Positions 54,122 to 64,000 of a DNA stretch of 64,000 nucleotides are shown in pieces. Below the pieces are notes generated by a model, which was given only the letters and a program-made list of their open reading frames with translations, searched no databases and was not told the origin of the DNA. Positions within the stretch are counted from its first letter, which is position 1, and each line of letters starts with the position of its first letter. This DNA comes from Prochlorococcus sp. AG-355-M18. Its GTDB lineage: Bacteria; Cyanobacteriota; Cyanobacteriia; PCC-6307; Cyanobiaceae. Made by a program: the position numbers and the translations under genes. The stretch lies in contig QCED01000006.1 in NCBI GenBank assembly GCA_003280725.1, positions 1-64,000 of the forward strand, in the 5' to 3' direction.

Positions 54122-54655
54122 ATGAGAAATTTAGTTGTAAGCTTATTAATACCATTTATTCTTTTATTTAACTGTAATTTAGCCTTCTCATTTGATTTTG
54201 CTCCTGAAGTTGGTGATTATGCTCCTAACTTTCAGTTAGAAGGTTTTAATAAAAATATAAAAACAAAAAAAACATGGGAATTAAGTGATTTTGAAGGTCA
54301 GTGGTTAGTTATGTATTTTTATCCAAAAGATTTTACAGCAGGTTGTACTCTTGAAGCTAAAGGTTTTTCCGATTTAAAAAAAGATTTTTCAAAATATAAT
54401 GCCGAAATTGTTGGCATTAGCGCTGATAATGAAGATTCTCATGAAAGTTTCTGCAGCGAGAAATCCATAAACTACACTTTATTATCTGATCCTGACGGAA
54501 TTATTAGTAATAAATATGGTTCCTGGATTCCTCCATTCTCAGATAGAAATACTTTTTTGCTTTCTCCAGATGGGAAAATTTCTTATAGATGGATAAGTGT
54601 TTTACCTATAAATCATGCTAAGGAAGTTCTCAACGTATTAAAGAAAAAAATATAA
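54122..54655 (+). CDS. Secreted/anchored peroxiredoxin (Bcp/PrxQ type)
   Basis: N-terminal signal; FYPKDFTAGCTLEAKGFSD. Confidence 0.92.
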   Translation: MRNLVVSLLIPFILLFNCNLAFSFDFAPEVGDYAPNFQLEGFNKNIKTKKTWELSDFEGQWLVMYFYPKDFTAGCTLEAKGFSDLKKDFSKYNAEIVGISADNEDSHESFCSEKSINYTLLSDPDGIISNKYGSWIPPFSDRNTFLLSPDGKISYRWISVLPINHAKEVLNVLKKKI

Positions 54656-54658
54656 ATT

Positions 54659-54961
54659 TTGCACGAATTATCATTTGGAACCTGGTTAATACATATTTCA
54701 TCAGTAATAGAATGGATTTTTGCCATATTAGTCATAAACAAAATTTCTACATATAGAAAATATAATTTATTTTTTTGGTTAAGTCTCGCTATGGTCCCAA
54801 ACTTAATAGGTGCTATGTGTGCGATCACCTGGCATATCTATGACAACCAAGAAAATCTTTACGGTCTAGTATCACTTCAAGGAATATTTACATTTATAGG
54901 TAATTCAACATTAGCCTTAGCTGCAATAATAATTTTTAAAAGGCAAGAGACTTATGATTGA
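54659..54961 (+). CDS. DUF2499 membrane protein
   Basis: LSFGTWLIHISSVIEWIFAI...GAMCAITWHIYDN. Confidence 0.8.
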   Translation: MHELSFGTWLIHISSVIEWIFAILVINKISTYRKYNLFFWLSLAMVPNLIGAMCAITWHIYDNQENLYGLVSLQGIFTFIGNSTLALAAIIIFKRQETYD

Positions 54962-55289
54962 TTTATTTTTTAAATTTATAGAAAAATTAGGTTCAATTGA
55001 TAACACATTTTTGTTCGCAGTATCAATAATTCCATATGCAATATTTTTGTTTTACTTATATAAAATCAAAGCTGTTAATATTTTTGTAAAAACAGGATTC
55101 TCCTTAACTGTTTTATTCGTATTCATAACTATATTGATATCTATCTTCACACTAAATTACTATGATAAAACCCTTGTTGAGGTTGACTTCCTGCATGGCT
55201 TTGCAGAATCCTTTCTAACACTAAGTGATTTTGTTATTTTGTTTGGATTTATAAAGTTGTTAAATAGCTTAGAAGTAAAAAACTCTTAA
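54954..55289 (+). CDS. DUF3593 membrane protein
   Basis: Follows and overlaps DUF2499 gene; DYxKTLVEVDFLHGFAESFLTLSD. Confidence 0.75.
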   Translation: MIDLFFKFIEKLGSIDNTFLFAVSIIPYAIFLFYLYKIKAVNIFVKTGFSLTVLFVFITILISIFTLNYYDKTLVEVDFLHGFAESFLTLSDFVILFGFIKLLNSLEVKNS

Positions 55290-55355
55290 GACCTTTTACA
55301 ATTTTGTGTTTTTTAGGTAAAAGTATTAGAGAATATATGAAAATAACAATTTTTT

Positions 55356-55616
55356 ATGTTTACTACATTATTTGCAGCTGCAGATCCAGCAACTTTTTCT
55401 TGGTCTCCAAAGTGTGCCGTCGTAATGATTGCTTGTAATGTTTTTGCTTATGCAATTGCTAGAGCAACTATCAGAAAACCTAATGAAGGTTTTGAAATAC
55501 CTAATTCAAAATTCTATGGTGGTTTAAGTCACGCATCAGTTGTAGGTGCTAATTGCCTAGGTCATATTTTCGGAATTGGAGCAATCTTAGGATTAGCCTC
55601 AAGAGGTGTTTTATAA
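55356..55616 (+). CDS. psaK: Photosystem I reaction centre subunit X
   Basis: SWSPKCAVVMIACNVFAYAIARATI...YGGLSHASVVGANCLGHIFGIGAILGLASRGVL. Confidence 0.92.
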   Translation: MFTTLFAAADPATFSWSPKCAVVMIACNVFAYAIARATIRKPNEGFEIPNSKFYGGLSHASVVGANCLGHIFGIGAILGLASRGVL

Positions 55617-55644
55617 ATATTTATTTATTAAATATTTATTTATT
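55615..55644. repeat. Tandem duplication of AAATATTTATTTATT
   Basis: Two exact 15-bp units between convergent psaK and dxs. Confidence 0.8.
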
Positions 55645-55650
55645 AAATTT

Positions 55651-57540
55651 TTAATTAACTAACTTAAATTTCTTAACAATTTTATCTGCCATCTGATCAG
55701 GCATAAGTCCAAGTTTTTCTTTACTCTGATCAGGTGAAGCATGATCAACTAAAACATCAGGTATACCTATTCTGTATACAGGAATATTTATTTCATTATC
55801 GTTAAATAATTCAACTATTGCGGAACCAAAACCACCTATTAATGTTCCTTCTTCCATGGTTACAACTTTTTGAATCCTACTTGCTAAAGGCATAATAAGA
55901 TTTTTATCGAGAGGTTTAACAAATCTTGCATTAACGATACATGCATTAATGTTCATATTTTTTAAGATCTTTGCTGTCTCGATTGCTGATGCGACCATTG
56001 AACCATAAGCAATAATTAAAATATCTTCTCCTTCTTCAAGTATTTCAGCTTCACCTATATTCAAAGGTTCCCAACCCTCATCCATTACAGCCACTCCTAA
56101 TCCAGAGCCTCTGGGTATTCTTAGAGCTGTCGGACCATTATGGTTTATTGAAGTAATTAACATTCTCTGTAATTCAGACTCATCCTTTGGAGCCATCAAT
56201 ACAAAATTAGGTATAGATCTCATATAACTGATATCGTACTGACCTTGGTGAGTAGGACCGTCAGCTCCAACTATCCCAGCTCTATCGAGTACGAATGATA
56301 CAGGTAAATTTTGTATCCCTACATCATGGATTAATTGATCGAATGCTCGTTGTAGAAAAGTACTATAAATAGCTACAACAGGTTTAAGACCATCACAAGA
56401 CATTCCTGCCGCAAGAGTAACTGCATGTTGTTCTGCTATTCCTACATCGATATATTGATCTGGAATATTTTTTTGCAATATATCTAATCCAGTACCTGTA
56501 GCCATTGCTGCTGTAATACCAACGACTTTGCTATCTTGCTCACATATTTTTAATAAGGTTTGACCAAATATTTTACTATAACTAACAGGTTTAGGTTTCT
56601 TTGATGGAATAGATTTCCCAGTTGTAAGATCAAATGCAGACTGTGCATGATATCCAACCTGATCAGCTTCTGCATATGGATAACCCTTCCCTTTTGTTGT
56701 GACGACATGAACAAGCACAGGTCTTTTAAGTTTATGCGCAGCGTTAAAGGTCTTAACTAAGTTACCAATATCATGACCATCAATTGGACCCATATATGTA
56801 AATCCAAGTTCTTCAAAAACAGCTCCAACCTTAGGCACAGATAATCGTCTAACGCTTCCTTTAATATTTTTGAGTTCTTCTGGGATATCCTTACCAATTA
56901 GGGGAATATTTTTTACACTTTCTTGAACACTATCGGACAAAAATTGTAATGGTGGACTAACTCTTACTTTATTTAAGTAAGATGAAAGGGCTCCCACTGG
57001 GGGTGAAATAGACATATCATTATCGTTTAATACTACAACTAGAGGAGTATTTGGTAAGTGACCTGCATGATTTATAGCTTCTAATGCCATTCCTCCAGTT
57101 AATGCTCCATCTCCAATAACAGCGACACATTTATAATTTTCACCTTTTCTATCTCTTGCCATTGCCATTCCTAAAGCAGCTGAAATTGAAGTACTTGCAT
57201 GTCCGGCACCAAAATGATCAAATTTACTTTCACTTCTTTTGAGATATCCCGCTACTCCATTTTGTTGTCTAAGGGAATCAAATTGACTAAAACGTCCTGT
57301 TATTAATTTATGAGGATAACCTTGATGTCCTACATCCCAAACAACTTTATCGAAGTCAAGATCAAGAGTTTGATACAAAGCCAATGTAAGCTCAACTACA
57401 CCTAATCCAGGACCAAGATGTCCACCACTAGTAGAAACTACTTGAAGATGTCTTTCTCTAATTTGACAGGCAATTTCCTCTAATTGTGAGACAGTTAAGC
57501 CATGAAGTTGATTTGGATGACTTAACTCACTTAAAAGCAT
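55651..57540 (-). CDS. dxs: 1-deoxy-D-xylulose-5-phosphate synthase
   Basis: [48 protein letters not shown]. Confidence 0.98.
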   Translation of the reverse strand: MLLSELSHPNQLHGLTVSQLEEIACQIRERHLQVVSTSGGHLGPGLGVVELTLALYQTLDLDFDKVVWDVGHQGYPHKLITGRFSQFDSLRQQNGVAGYLKRSESKFDHFGAGHASTSISAALGMAMARDRKGENYKCVAVIGDGALTGGMALEAINHAGHLPNTPLVVVLNDNDMSISPPVGALSSYLNKVRVSPPLQFLSDSVQESVKNIPLIGKDIPEELKNIKGSVRRLSVPKVGAVFEELGFTYMGPIDGHDIGNLVKTFNAAHKLKRPVLVHVVTTKGKGYPYAEADQVGYHAQSAFDLTTGKSIPSKKPKPVSYSKIFGQTLLKICEQDSKVVGITAAMATGTGLDILQKNIPDQYIDVGIAEQHAVTLAAGMSCDGLKPVVAIYSTFLQRAFDQLIHDVGIQNLPVSFVLDRAGIVGADGPTHQGQYDISYMRSIPNFVLMAPKDESELQRMLITSINHNGPTALRIPRGSGLGVAVMDEGWEPLNIGEAEILEEGEDILIIAYGSMVASAIETAKILKNMNINACIVNARFVKPLDKNLIMPLASRIQKVVTMEEGTLIGGFGSAIVELFNDNEINIPVYRIGIPDVLVDHASPDQSKEKLGLMPDQMADKIVKKFKLVN

Positions 57541-57656
57541 TTAACAAAAGTTGGTATCTATATAATCTAAAACGTGGAGGTGCAAAATGAGTATTTTTTT
57601 TGAAATAGATCATGTAATGTTTTATTAGATTAATAATTAATGCTAAAAATATATAT

Positions 57657-59198
57657 ATGAATGATTATTTTGAAAAAATACTTCAAGCTGAAGTCTATGA
57701 AGTAGCTAAAAAAACACCGCTAGAGAGAGCTCATAATTTAAGTAATACACTTAATAATGAAGTTTTTCTAAAAAGAGAGGATCTTCAAGATGTATTTTCA
57801 TTCAAAATAAGAGGGGCATACAACAAGATGAGTAAGCTCACTAAATCTCAGCTTACTCAGGGAGTAATTACTTCAAGCGCTGGCAATCATGCTCAAGGTG
57901 TTGCACTTAGTGCTCTCAAATTAAATTGCCAAGCAACCATATTAATGCCAATTACAACACCTCTAGTAAAAGTTAATGCAGTAAAAAATTTAAAAGCAAA
58001 AGTTATATTATTTGGTGATAATTATGATGAAACTTACAAAGAGGCAATAAGGATTAGCCATGAAAGAAATTTGTGTTTTATTCATCCTTTTGATGATCCA
58101 GATGTAATAGCTGGACAAGGAACTATAGCTATTGAACTTGAACAACAACTTACGGAAAAACCTTATGCAATTTATATTGCTGTTGGTGGTGGTGGATTGA
58201 TATCAGGAATTTCTTTATATATAAAAAAAATATGGCCTGAAGTAAAAATAATTGGCGTAGAACCTGAAGATGCAGACGCTATGTCAAAATCCTTGGAAGA
58301 AGAAAAAATTGTGGAATTACCCTCTGTTGGTCAATTTGCAGATGGAGTGGCGGTTAAAAAAATTGGTAAAAATACTTTTGATATTGGGAGAAAATATATA
58401 GATAAGATGATTAGGGTTAATACTGACGAAATATGTGCTGCAATAAAAGACGTTTTTGAGGATACTAGATCAATACTAGAGCCCGCAGGTGCCTTATCAA
58501 TAGCAGGAATGAAAAAGGATATTTTAAATTCGAATCATTCAAATAAAAAAATGGTTGCGATTGCATGTGGTGCAAATATGAATTTTGAGAGGCTTAGATT
58601 TGTAGCAGAGAGAGCAGAACTTGGAGAGTGTAAAGAAGTAATGATGGCTGTTGAAATTCCGGAACGTGCTGGAAGTCTAATTGATTTCTGTAAGTTACTA
58701 GATAATAGAAATTTAACAGAATTTAGCTATAGGATGTCGAATTCTAAGAATGCACAGATCTTTGTTGGAGTTCAAGTCTATGGGTTAAATGATAAAAAAA
58801 ATCTATTAAATATATTTAGAAATTCTGAGTACTCTTTTATTGACATAAGTGATGATGAATTATCTAAAAATCATCTAAGACATATGGTAGGTGGAAGATT
58901 ACCTAAAAATTTTAATGAGATGGACTATAGAAACTTTGTAGAGCTTTTATACAGATTTGAGTTTCCTGAAAGGCCTGGCGCATTAATAAACTTTTTAAAT
59001 AATATGCAATCTAATTGGTCTATAAGCGTCTTTCACTACAGGAATTATGGTGCTGATGTAGGGAAAATTGTTATTGGTGTTTTAATCGATAAAAATGAAA
59101 TATTAGAGTGGAATAAATTTGTAAGAATTCTAGGCTATAAATTCTGGGATGAAACTCAAAACGATACATATAGATTATTCCTTGGTGCATCAGATTAA
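57657..59198 (+). CDS. ilvA: Threonine ammonia-lyase with C-terminal ACT-like regulatory domains
   Basis: KREDLQDVFSFKIRGAYNKM, SAGNHAQGVA, VGGGGLISG. Confidence 0.97.
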   Translation: MNDYFEKILQAEVYEVAKKTPLERAHNLSNTLNNEVFLKREDLQDVFSFKIRGAYNKMSKLTKSQLTQGVITSSAGNHAQGVALSALKLNCQATILMPITTPLVKVNAVKNLKAKVILFGDNYDETYKEAIRISHERNLCFIHPFDDPDVIAGQGTIAIELEQQLTEKPYAIYIAVGGGGLISGISLYIKKIWPEVKIIGVEPEDADAMSKSLEEEKIVELPSVGQFADGVAVKKIGKNTFDIGRKYIDKMIRVNTDEICAAIKDVFEDTRSILEPAGALSIAGMKKDILNSNHSNKKMVAIACGANMNFERLRFVAERAELGECKEVMMAVEIPERAGSLIDFCKLLDNRNLTEFSYRMSNSKNAQIFVGVQVYGLNDKKNLLNIFRNSEYSFIDISDDELSKNHLRHMVGGRLPKNFNEMDYRNFVELLYRFEFPERPGALINFLNNMQSNWSISVFHYRNYGADVGKIVIGVLIDKNEILEWNKFVRILGYKFWDETQNDTYRLFLGASD

Positions 59199-59219
59199 AT
59201 TTAAGGTAAATTAGGTAAG

Positions 59220-59765
59220 ATTTCGGTAATTAAAATCAATCAATCTGATCTAAATACCACTCCAATATCTGATATAGATCTAGTTACTAAAGTTGAAGCT
59301 GTTCTATATTTGAAAGGCAGACCAATAACAAAAAAGGATCTTTCAGAAATTACAAATTCTGATATCAACTCAATTAATGATGCAATTAATGATCTAAAAA
59401 GTAAATACTCTAATCCCAAATCAGCTATTGAATTAAATGCAAATAATAATAGTTTTTCTCTCGAACTAAAATCCAGTCTTAATGAATTCGTTGATGACTT
59501 ACTACCATCTGATTTGAAGACATCCGAATTAAGGACACTAGCAACTATTGCGATCAAAAAAAAGATCCTGCAATCGGATCTTATACTTCTTAGAGGTTCA
59601 GGAGCCTATGACCATATTAAAGAATTATTAGAAAAGAAATTTATTGTCAAACGGAAGCAGAAAGATGGTAGATCATATTGGTTATCTTTATCAGAAAAGT
59701 TTTTTCAAACTTTTGCTGTAAGTAATGAATATCTCTCAAATATAGGAAGCAGCGATAATAAGTAA
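59220..59765 (+). CDS. scpB: Segregation and condensation protein B; start uncertain (ATT 59220 or TTG 59310)
   Basis: LVTKVEAVLYLKGRPITKKDLSEI; ScpB-like wHTH; homologous region extends upstream of the track start. Confidence 0.8.
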   Translation: MSVIKINQSDLNTTPISDIDLVTKVEAVLYLKGRPITKKDLSEITNSDINSINDAINDLKSKYSNPKSAIELNANNNSFSLELKSSLNEFVDDLLPSDLKTSELRTLATIAIKKKILQSDLILLRGSGAYDHIKELLEKKFIVKRKQKDGRSYWLSLSEKFFQTFAVSNEYLSNIGSSDNK

Positions 59766-59781
59766 ATGTTAATATATAAAT

Positions 59782-60057
59782 ATGAATACAGACAGTTTAG
59801 GATCAATCTTCGGTGTTCTTAGTCAAACTCTAAGAATTTACTCAATTTTATTGTTAATAAGAGTTTTATTAACTTGGTTCCCTAGCATTGATTGGAGTAA
59901 TGCTATATTATCAGCACTTTGTTCAATTACAGACCCATATTTGAACATTTTTAGAGGGGTAATACCTCCTATAGGTGGATTTGATATTTCTTCATTGCTT
60001 GCATTTTTACTCCTAAATTTCCTGGAAGGTCAATTATATAATTTATCTTTTATTTAA
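59782..60057 (+). CDS. YggT family membrane protein
   Basis: LLIRVLLTWFPSIDWSN...LCSITDPYLNIFRGVIPPIGGFDISSLLAFLLL. Confidence 0.93.
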   Translation: MNTDSLGSIFGVLSQTLRIYSILLLIRVLLTWFPSIDWSNAILSALCSITDPYLNIFRGVIPPIGGFDISSLLAFLLLNFLEGQLYNLSFI

Positions 60058-60078
60058 ATTCTGTTTAAAGTAATTTAT

Positions 60079-60408
60079 TTACCTGTTATCTCCAGAACCT
60101 CTTATTTTTCCTTTAGCAGCTCTTAATTTTAATTTTTCAAGGTTTTGTATAGCGACATCCTCTAAATTAAAATTTAATTCAGTACAAAGATTTGATATGT
60201 ACCACAAAACATCTCCCAACTCTTTTTTAATACCTAATTTTGATTCATTATCAAATATTCCATTTTTATCTCTTATGACTTTTTTTACTTTTTCTGCTAC
60301 CTCACCAGCTTCTCCAACTAAACCAAGAGTTGGATAAATATTATTTGAGCCTAAATCTGGATATTGTGCAGTTTCTCTAGCTTTTTTCTGATAAGTTTTA
60401 AAATCCAT
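60079..60408 (-). CDS. MazG-like nucleotide pyrophosphohydrolase
   Basis: TLGLVGEAGEVAEKVKK...KKELGDVLWYISNL. Confidence 0.9.
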   Translation of the reverse strand: MDFKTYQKKARETAQYPDLGSNNIYPTLGLVGEAGEVAEKVKKVIRDKNGIFDNESKLGIKKELGDVLWYISNLCTELNFNLEDVAIQNLEKLKLRAAKGKIRGSGDNR

Positions 60409-60469
60409 GACTTAAATAACTAACTTTGGGTATGGTAAATTTATTTATATCTAGCAATATTATCTATAT

Positions 60470-62260
60470 ATGTCGAATATTGATTTAAAAAGAAGAACAA
60501 AAATAGTAGCAACTATTGGCCCTGCAACTCAAACTGAAGAGATAATTACAGATTTAATTAAAGCTGGAGTAACTACATTCAGATTAAATTTTTCACATGG
60601 AGACCATAAAGATCATGCTGAGAGAATAAAAACCATAAGAGAAGTATCAAAGAAATTAGATATAGATATTGGAATATTGCAAGATCTTCAAGGACCAAAA
60701 ATAAGATTAGGGCGGTTTAAAGATGGTCCAGTAAAAGTTAAAAAAGGTGATAAATTCACTTTGACATCAAATGAAGTCGAATGTACAAATACTATTGCAA
60801 ATGTAACCTACGACAAACTTTCTCAAGAAGTTAGCGAAGGGAAAAGAATACTGTTAGATGATGGAAAAATAGAAATGATCGTTGAAAAAGTTGATATAAA
60901 AGCTAATAATCTAGAGTGCATGGTAACTGTAGGAGGGGTTCTTTCAAACAATAAAGGTGTTAATTTTCCAGATGTTCAATTATCAGTAAAAGCATTAACA
61001 AAAAAAGATAAAGAGGATTTAAAGTTCGGATTATCTGAAGGAGTTGATTGGGTAGCACTAAGTTTTGTAAGAAATCCATCCGATATAAATGAGATAAAAG
61101 ATTTAATAAACAAAAATGGGCATTCAACTCCTGTAGTCGCAAAAATAGAAAAATTTGAAGCAATTGATCAGATCGATACGGTATTACCTTTATGTGATGG
61201 GGTTATGGTTGCAAGAGGTGACTTGGGTGTAGAAATGCCTGCTGAAGAAGTTCCTCTTTTACAAAAGGAATTAATAAGAAAAGCTAATTCATTAGGTATC
61301 CCAATAATAACAGCGACTCAAATGCTTGATTCTATGGCTTCTAATCCAAGACCTACTAGGGCCGAAGTTAGTGATGTTGCAAATGCAATTCTGGATGGTA
61401 CAGATGCTGTAATGCTTTCAAACGAAACTGCAGTAGGAGATTATCCGGTAGAGGCAGTTGAAACAATGGCAACCATAGCAAGAAGAATTGAAAGGGATTA
61501 TCCACTTAAGGCTATTGAAAGCCATTTACCCAGTACTATCCCAAATGCTATTAGTGCAGCAGTAAGTAATATAGCTAGACAACTTGATGCAGGAGCTATA
61601 ATCCCTTTAACAAAATCAGGTTCTACCGCTCGAAATGTAAGTAAATTCAGACCACCAACACCTATCTTGGCAACAACTACTGAGAGGAGTGTAGCAAGAA
61701 GATTACAACTTGTTTGGGGAGTTACTCCAATAGTAGTTAAAAATGATGAAAGAACAGCAAAAACTTTTAGTTTAGCTATGCAAATTGCTCAGGAAATGGG
61801 GATCCTAAATCAAGGAGATTTAGTAGTTCAAACTGCAGGTACATTAACTGGAATTAGTGGATCTACAGATTTGATAAAAGTCGGTTTAGTAAGGAAGATT
61901 GTATCAAGAGGAATTTCAATAGGGGAAATCGGTGTTACTGGTAAAGCAAGAATAATTAAAACTAATCTTGATATATCCTTAATTTGCCCAGGAGAAATAT
62001 TATTTGTTCCGAATGAATTAATGAAAAATATTCCACTTAGTAAAAATATTGCCGGCATTGTAACGAACCAAAATGTAAATGATGTTTATGCTTTGTTTAA
62101 CAAAAATAATATAAAGATTTCTACTATTTGTAATTTAGAAAATATGGATAATCATCAAATTAGTAATGGCGACCTTATTACACTACAGCTTAATGAAGGT
62201 GTCATATACATGGGACAAATTGAAGATGATGAAGCAATAGATAAATATAAATATGTCTAG
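60470..62260 (+). CDS. pyk: Pyruvate kinase with C-terminal swivelling-domain-like extension
   Basis: TKIVATIGPATQ, FRLNFSHG, MVARGDLGVEMP, ATQMLDSM. Confidence 0.97.
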   Translation: MSNIDLKRRTKIVATIGPATQTEEIITDLIKAGVTTFRLNFSHGDHKDHAERIKTIREVSKKLDIDIGILQDLQGPKIRLGRFKDGPVKVKKGDKFTLTSNEVECTNTIANVTYDKLSQEVSEGKRILLDDGKIEMIVEKVDIKANNLECMVTVGGVLSNNKGVNFPDVQLSVKALTKKDKEDLKFGLSEGVDWVALSFVRNPSDINEIKDLINKNGHSTPVVAKIEKFEAIDQIDTVLPLCDGVMVARGDLGVEMPAEEVPLLQKELIRKANSLGIPIITATQMLDSMASNPRPTRAEVSDVANAILDGTDAVMLSNETAVGDYPVEAVETMATIARRIERDYPLKAIESHLPSTIPNAISAAVSNIARQLDAGAIIPLTKSGSTARNVSKFRPPTPILATTTERSVARRLQLVWGVTPIVVKNDERTAKTFSLAMQIAQEMGILNQGDLVVQTAGTLTGISGSTDLIKVGLVRKIVSRGISIGEIGVTGKARIIKTNLDISLICPGEILFVPNELMKNIPLSKNIAGIVTNQNVNDVYALFNKNNIKISTICNLENMDNHQISNGDLITLQLNEGVIYMGQIEDDEAIDKYKYV

Positions 62261-63485
62261 GAATATCTCAATAAAAGAAGCCTTAGGCATGGCCACAAAA
62301 ACATTAGTTTCGAACAAATTGAGAAGTTCGTTAACAATGCTAGGGATAATTATAGGAAATGCTTCTGTTATTACACTTGTTGGACTTGGTAGAGGTGCCC
62401 AAACATTAGCAAAAAACCAATTAAGTAATTTAGGTGCCAATGTTTTATTTATAGTTCCCGGAAATAACGACACAAGAAGAAGAGGTATTTCATTTCCTAA
62501 AAACCTAGTTTTAGAAGATGCAGAAGCAATAAAAGATCAAGTACCAACAGTTAAAAAAGTAGCTCCTCAAATTTCTGCTAACGAAATAGTGCAATCAAAT
62601 TCTAAAAGTTTAAATATATCAATTGCAGGAGTTACCCCTGAATTTCTTGAAGTAAGAAGCTTTGAAGTAGATAAGGGAAGATTTATATCAAAAAGTGATG
62701 TTAATAGTGCAAGAAGTTATGTTGTAATAGGTCCTGATCTTAAAGACGAATTTTTCAAAGATAAATCTTCATCACTTGGAAAAAAAATCAGAATAAAAGA
62801 CCACACTTATGAAATTGTCGGAATATTAAAACCAAAAGGTGCTGTATTTGGAAGTAATCAAGACAAAAATGCTTATATTCCATTAACCACTATGGTCAAT
62901 AGGATTACAGGGAAGGACCCGACATATGGAGTAAGTTTAAGCTTCATTAGTGTTGAAGCGATAAATAAAAATGCAACTAGTGCTGCTAAATTTCAGATTA
63001 CTAACTTACTAAGGCAAAGACATAAAATAATCAGAGATGATGACTTTGCTGTTAGATCTCAAGAAGATGCATTGAATATAGTAACCAACATAACAAGTGG
63101 ATTAACGTTTTTATTAGCTGGTATTGGGGCAGTATCTTTAGTGGTTGGAGGTATAGGAATCATGAATATTATGCTTGTATCTGTTAGCGAAAGGACTGAA
63201 GAGATTGGACTTAGAAAAGCAATAGGAGCTAAACAGTCAGATATATTAATTCAATTTTTAATTGAGGCATTGATTTTATCTACTATTGGAGGATTAATTG
63301 GAACAACAACGGGATTATCAGGAGTTTTTCTTTTATCTCTGATAACACCACTTCCTGCCTCAGTAGGAATTACAACTACTTTTTCTACCATGATCATTTC
63401 AGGATCAATAGGTTTAATCTTTGGGGTTTTACCTGCAAAAAGAGCTTCTAAATTAGATCCAATTGTTGCATTGAGAAGTTTGTAA
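62253..63485 (+). CDS. MacB/DevC-type ABC transporter permease
   Basis: LRSSLTMLGIIIGNASVITLVGLG; GGIGIMNIMLVSVSERTEEIGLRKAIGA; RASKLDPIVALRSL. Confidence 0.93.
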   Translation: MSRNISIKEALGMATKTLVSNKLRSSLTMLGIIIGNASVITLVGLGRGAQTLAKNQLSNLGANVLFIVPGNNDTRRRGISFPKNLVLEDAEAIKDQVPTVKKVAPQISANEIVQSNSKSLNISIAGVTPEFLEVRSFEVDKGRFISKSDVNSARSYVVIGPDLKDEFFKDKSSSLGKKIRIKDHTYEIVGILKPKGAVFGSNQDKNAYIPLTTMVNRITGKDPTYGVSLSFISVEAINKNATSAAKFQITNLLRQRHKIIRDDDFAVRSQEDALNIVTNITSGLTFLLAGIGAVSLVVGGIGIMNIMLVSVSERTEEIGLRKAIGAKQSDILIQFLIEALILSTIGGLIGTTTGLSGVFLLSLITPLPASVGITTTFSTMIISGSIGLIFGVLPAKRASKLDPIVALRSL

Positions 63486-63497
63486 ATAGAATTTATA

Positions 63498-64000
63498 ATG
63501 CTCAATTTTTATAAATTAATCGAGATACTTGTGAGTCTTCAATTACTTGTAATTACATCAATGTTACCTGTTTATATTCCACTTCCTTATATCTATAAAT
63601 CTATTAATAACATTGATTTGCCAATCACTTGGCAAATACCAACCATAATTTTATTAACACTTATATTTCATAAAAAAGTTGTTATCAGAGCATTTTCTAT
63701 ATATCTAATTTTGGGGTTATTTATATTTCCTGTCTTTCATCAAGGCGGTTCAATAGGTTATTTGCTCAGTCCAAATTTTGGTTATTTATTAGGTTTATAT
63801 CCATTAATCAAAATAATTGATAATTTAAATACTAGAAAAAAAATAAGCGTTGGAAACTTTTTAAAAAATGGATTTATAGCAATAGGTGCTATGCATTTAA
63901 CTGGAATATTTTACAACTTTATACAAATCATACTCTACAGTCAATTTGATTTATTTTTATATAATTTAGGGAAATACTCATTAGGTAAGATTGGATATCA
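63498..64000 (+). CDS. BioY-like biotin transporter (N-terminal part, runs off window)
   Basis: MLNFYKLIEILVSLQLLVITSMLPVYIPLP...FPVFHQGGSIGYLLSPNFGYLLGLYPL..., BioY-type GG..YL..P..GYL motif. Confidence 0.75.
   Translation, partial: MLNFYKLIEILVSLQLLVITSMLPVYIPLPYIYKSINNIDLPITWQIPTIILLTLIFHKKVVIRAFSIYLILGLFIFPVFHQGGSIGYLLSPNFGYLLGLYPLIKIIDNLNTRKKISVGNFLKNGFIAIGAMHLTGIFYNFIQIILYSQFDLFLYNLGKYSLGKIGY

Noticed and set aside
62253-63485. Orphan MacB-like permease as part of a new efflux system
   Set aside because: No ATPase or membrane-fusion partner in the window; overlap with pyk is most simply genome compaction.

Overview
This 64 kb window is AT-rich, densely packed and almost entirely chromosomal core. 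Gene content points to a marine picocyanobacterium, most likely a high-light Prochlorococcus; this is inferred from family-level similarity recalled from memory, not from a database search. Core genes include psaK, cobN, metH, uvrC, leuS, pheT, dxs, pyk, dnaK/dnaJ, ribBA, htpG, ilvA and hemJ. Two tRNAs are visible, Met-CAT and Ser-GGA. I see no CRISPR array, transposase, prophage or rRNA. The accessory-looking DNA is in two pockets: about 4.9-8.5 kb, a cluster of tiny ORFs ending at tRNA-Met, and about 17.1-19.2 kb. The main items for follow-up are: (1) an FtsH homologue with an intact AAA+ domain whose HEXXH zinc site reads NEVGR and which has only one evident transmembrane helix; (2) a protein with an RHH-like N-terminus and a C-terminal J-domain (HPD intact); (3) three copies of an AGACT-N7-AGTCT inverted repeat around that locus; (4) GTG-N3-CAC palindromes bracketing a possible -10 element next to a small RHH-like regulator gene; (5) a structured minus-strand sRNA/terminator candidate; (6) a translationally coupled dapF-nifS-DUF1995-dacB string. 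I did not find convincing evidence of a wholly new multi-gene system.
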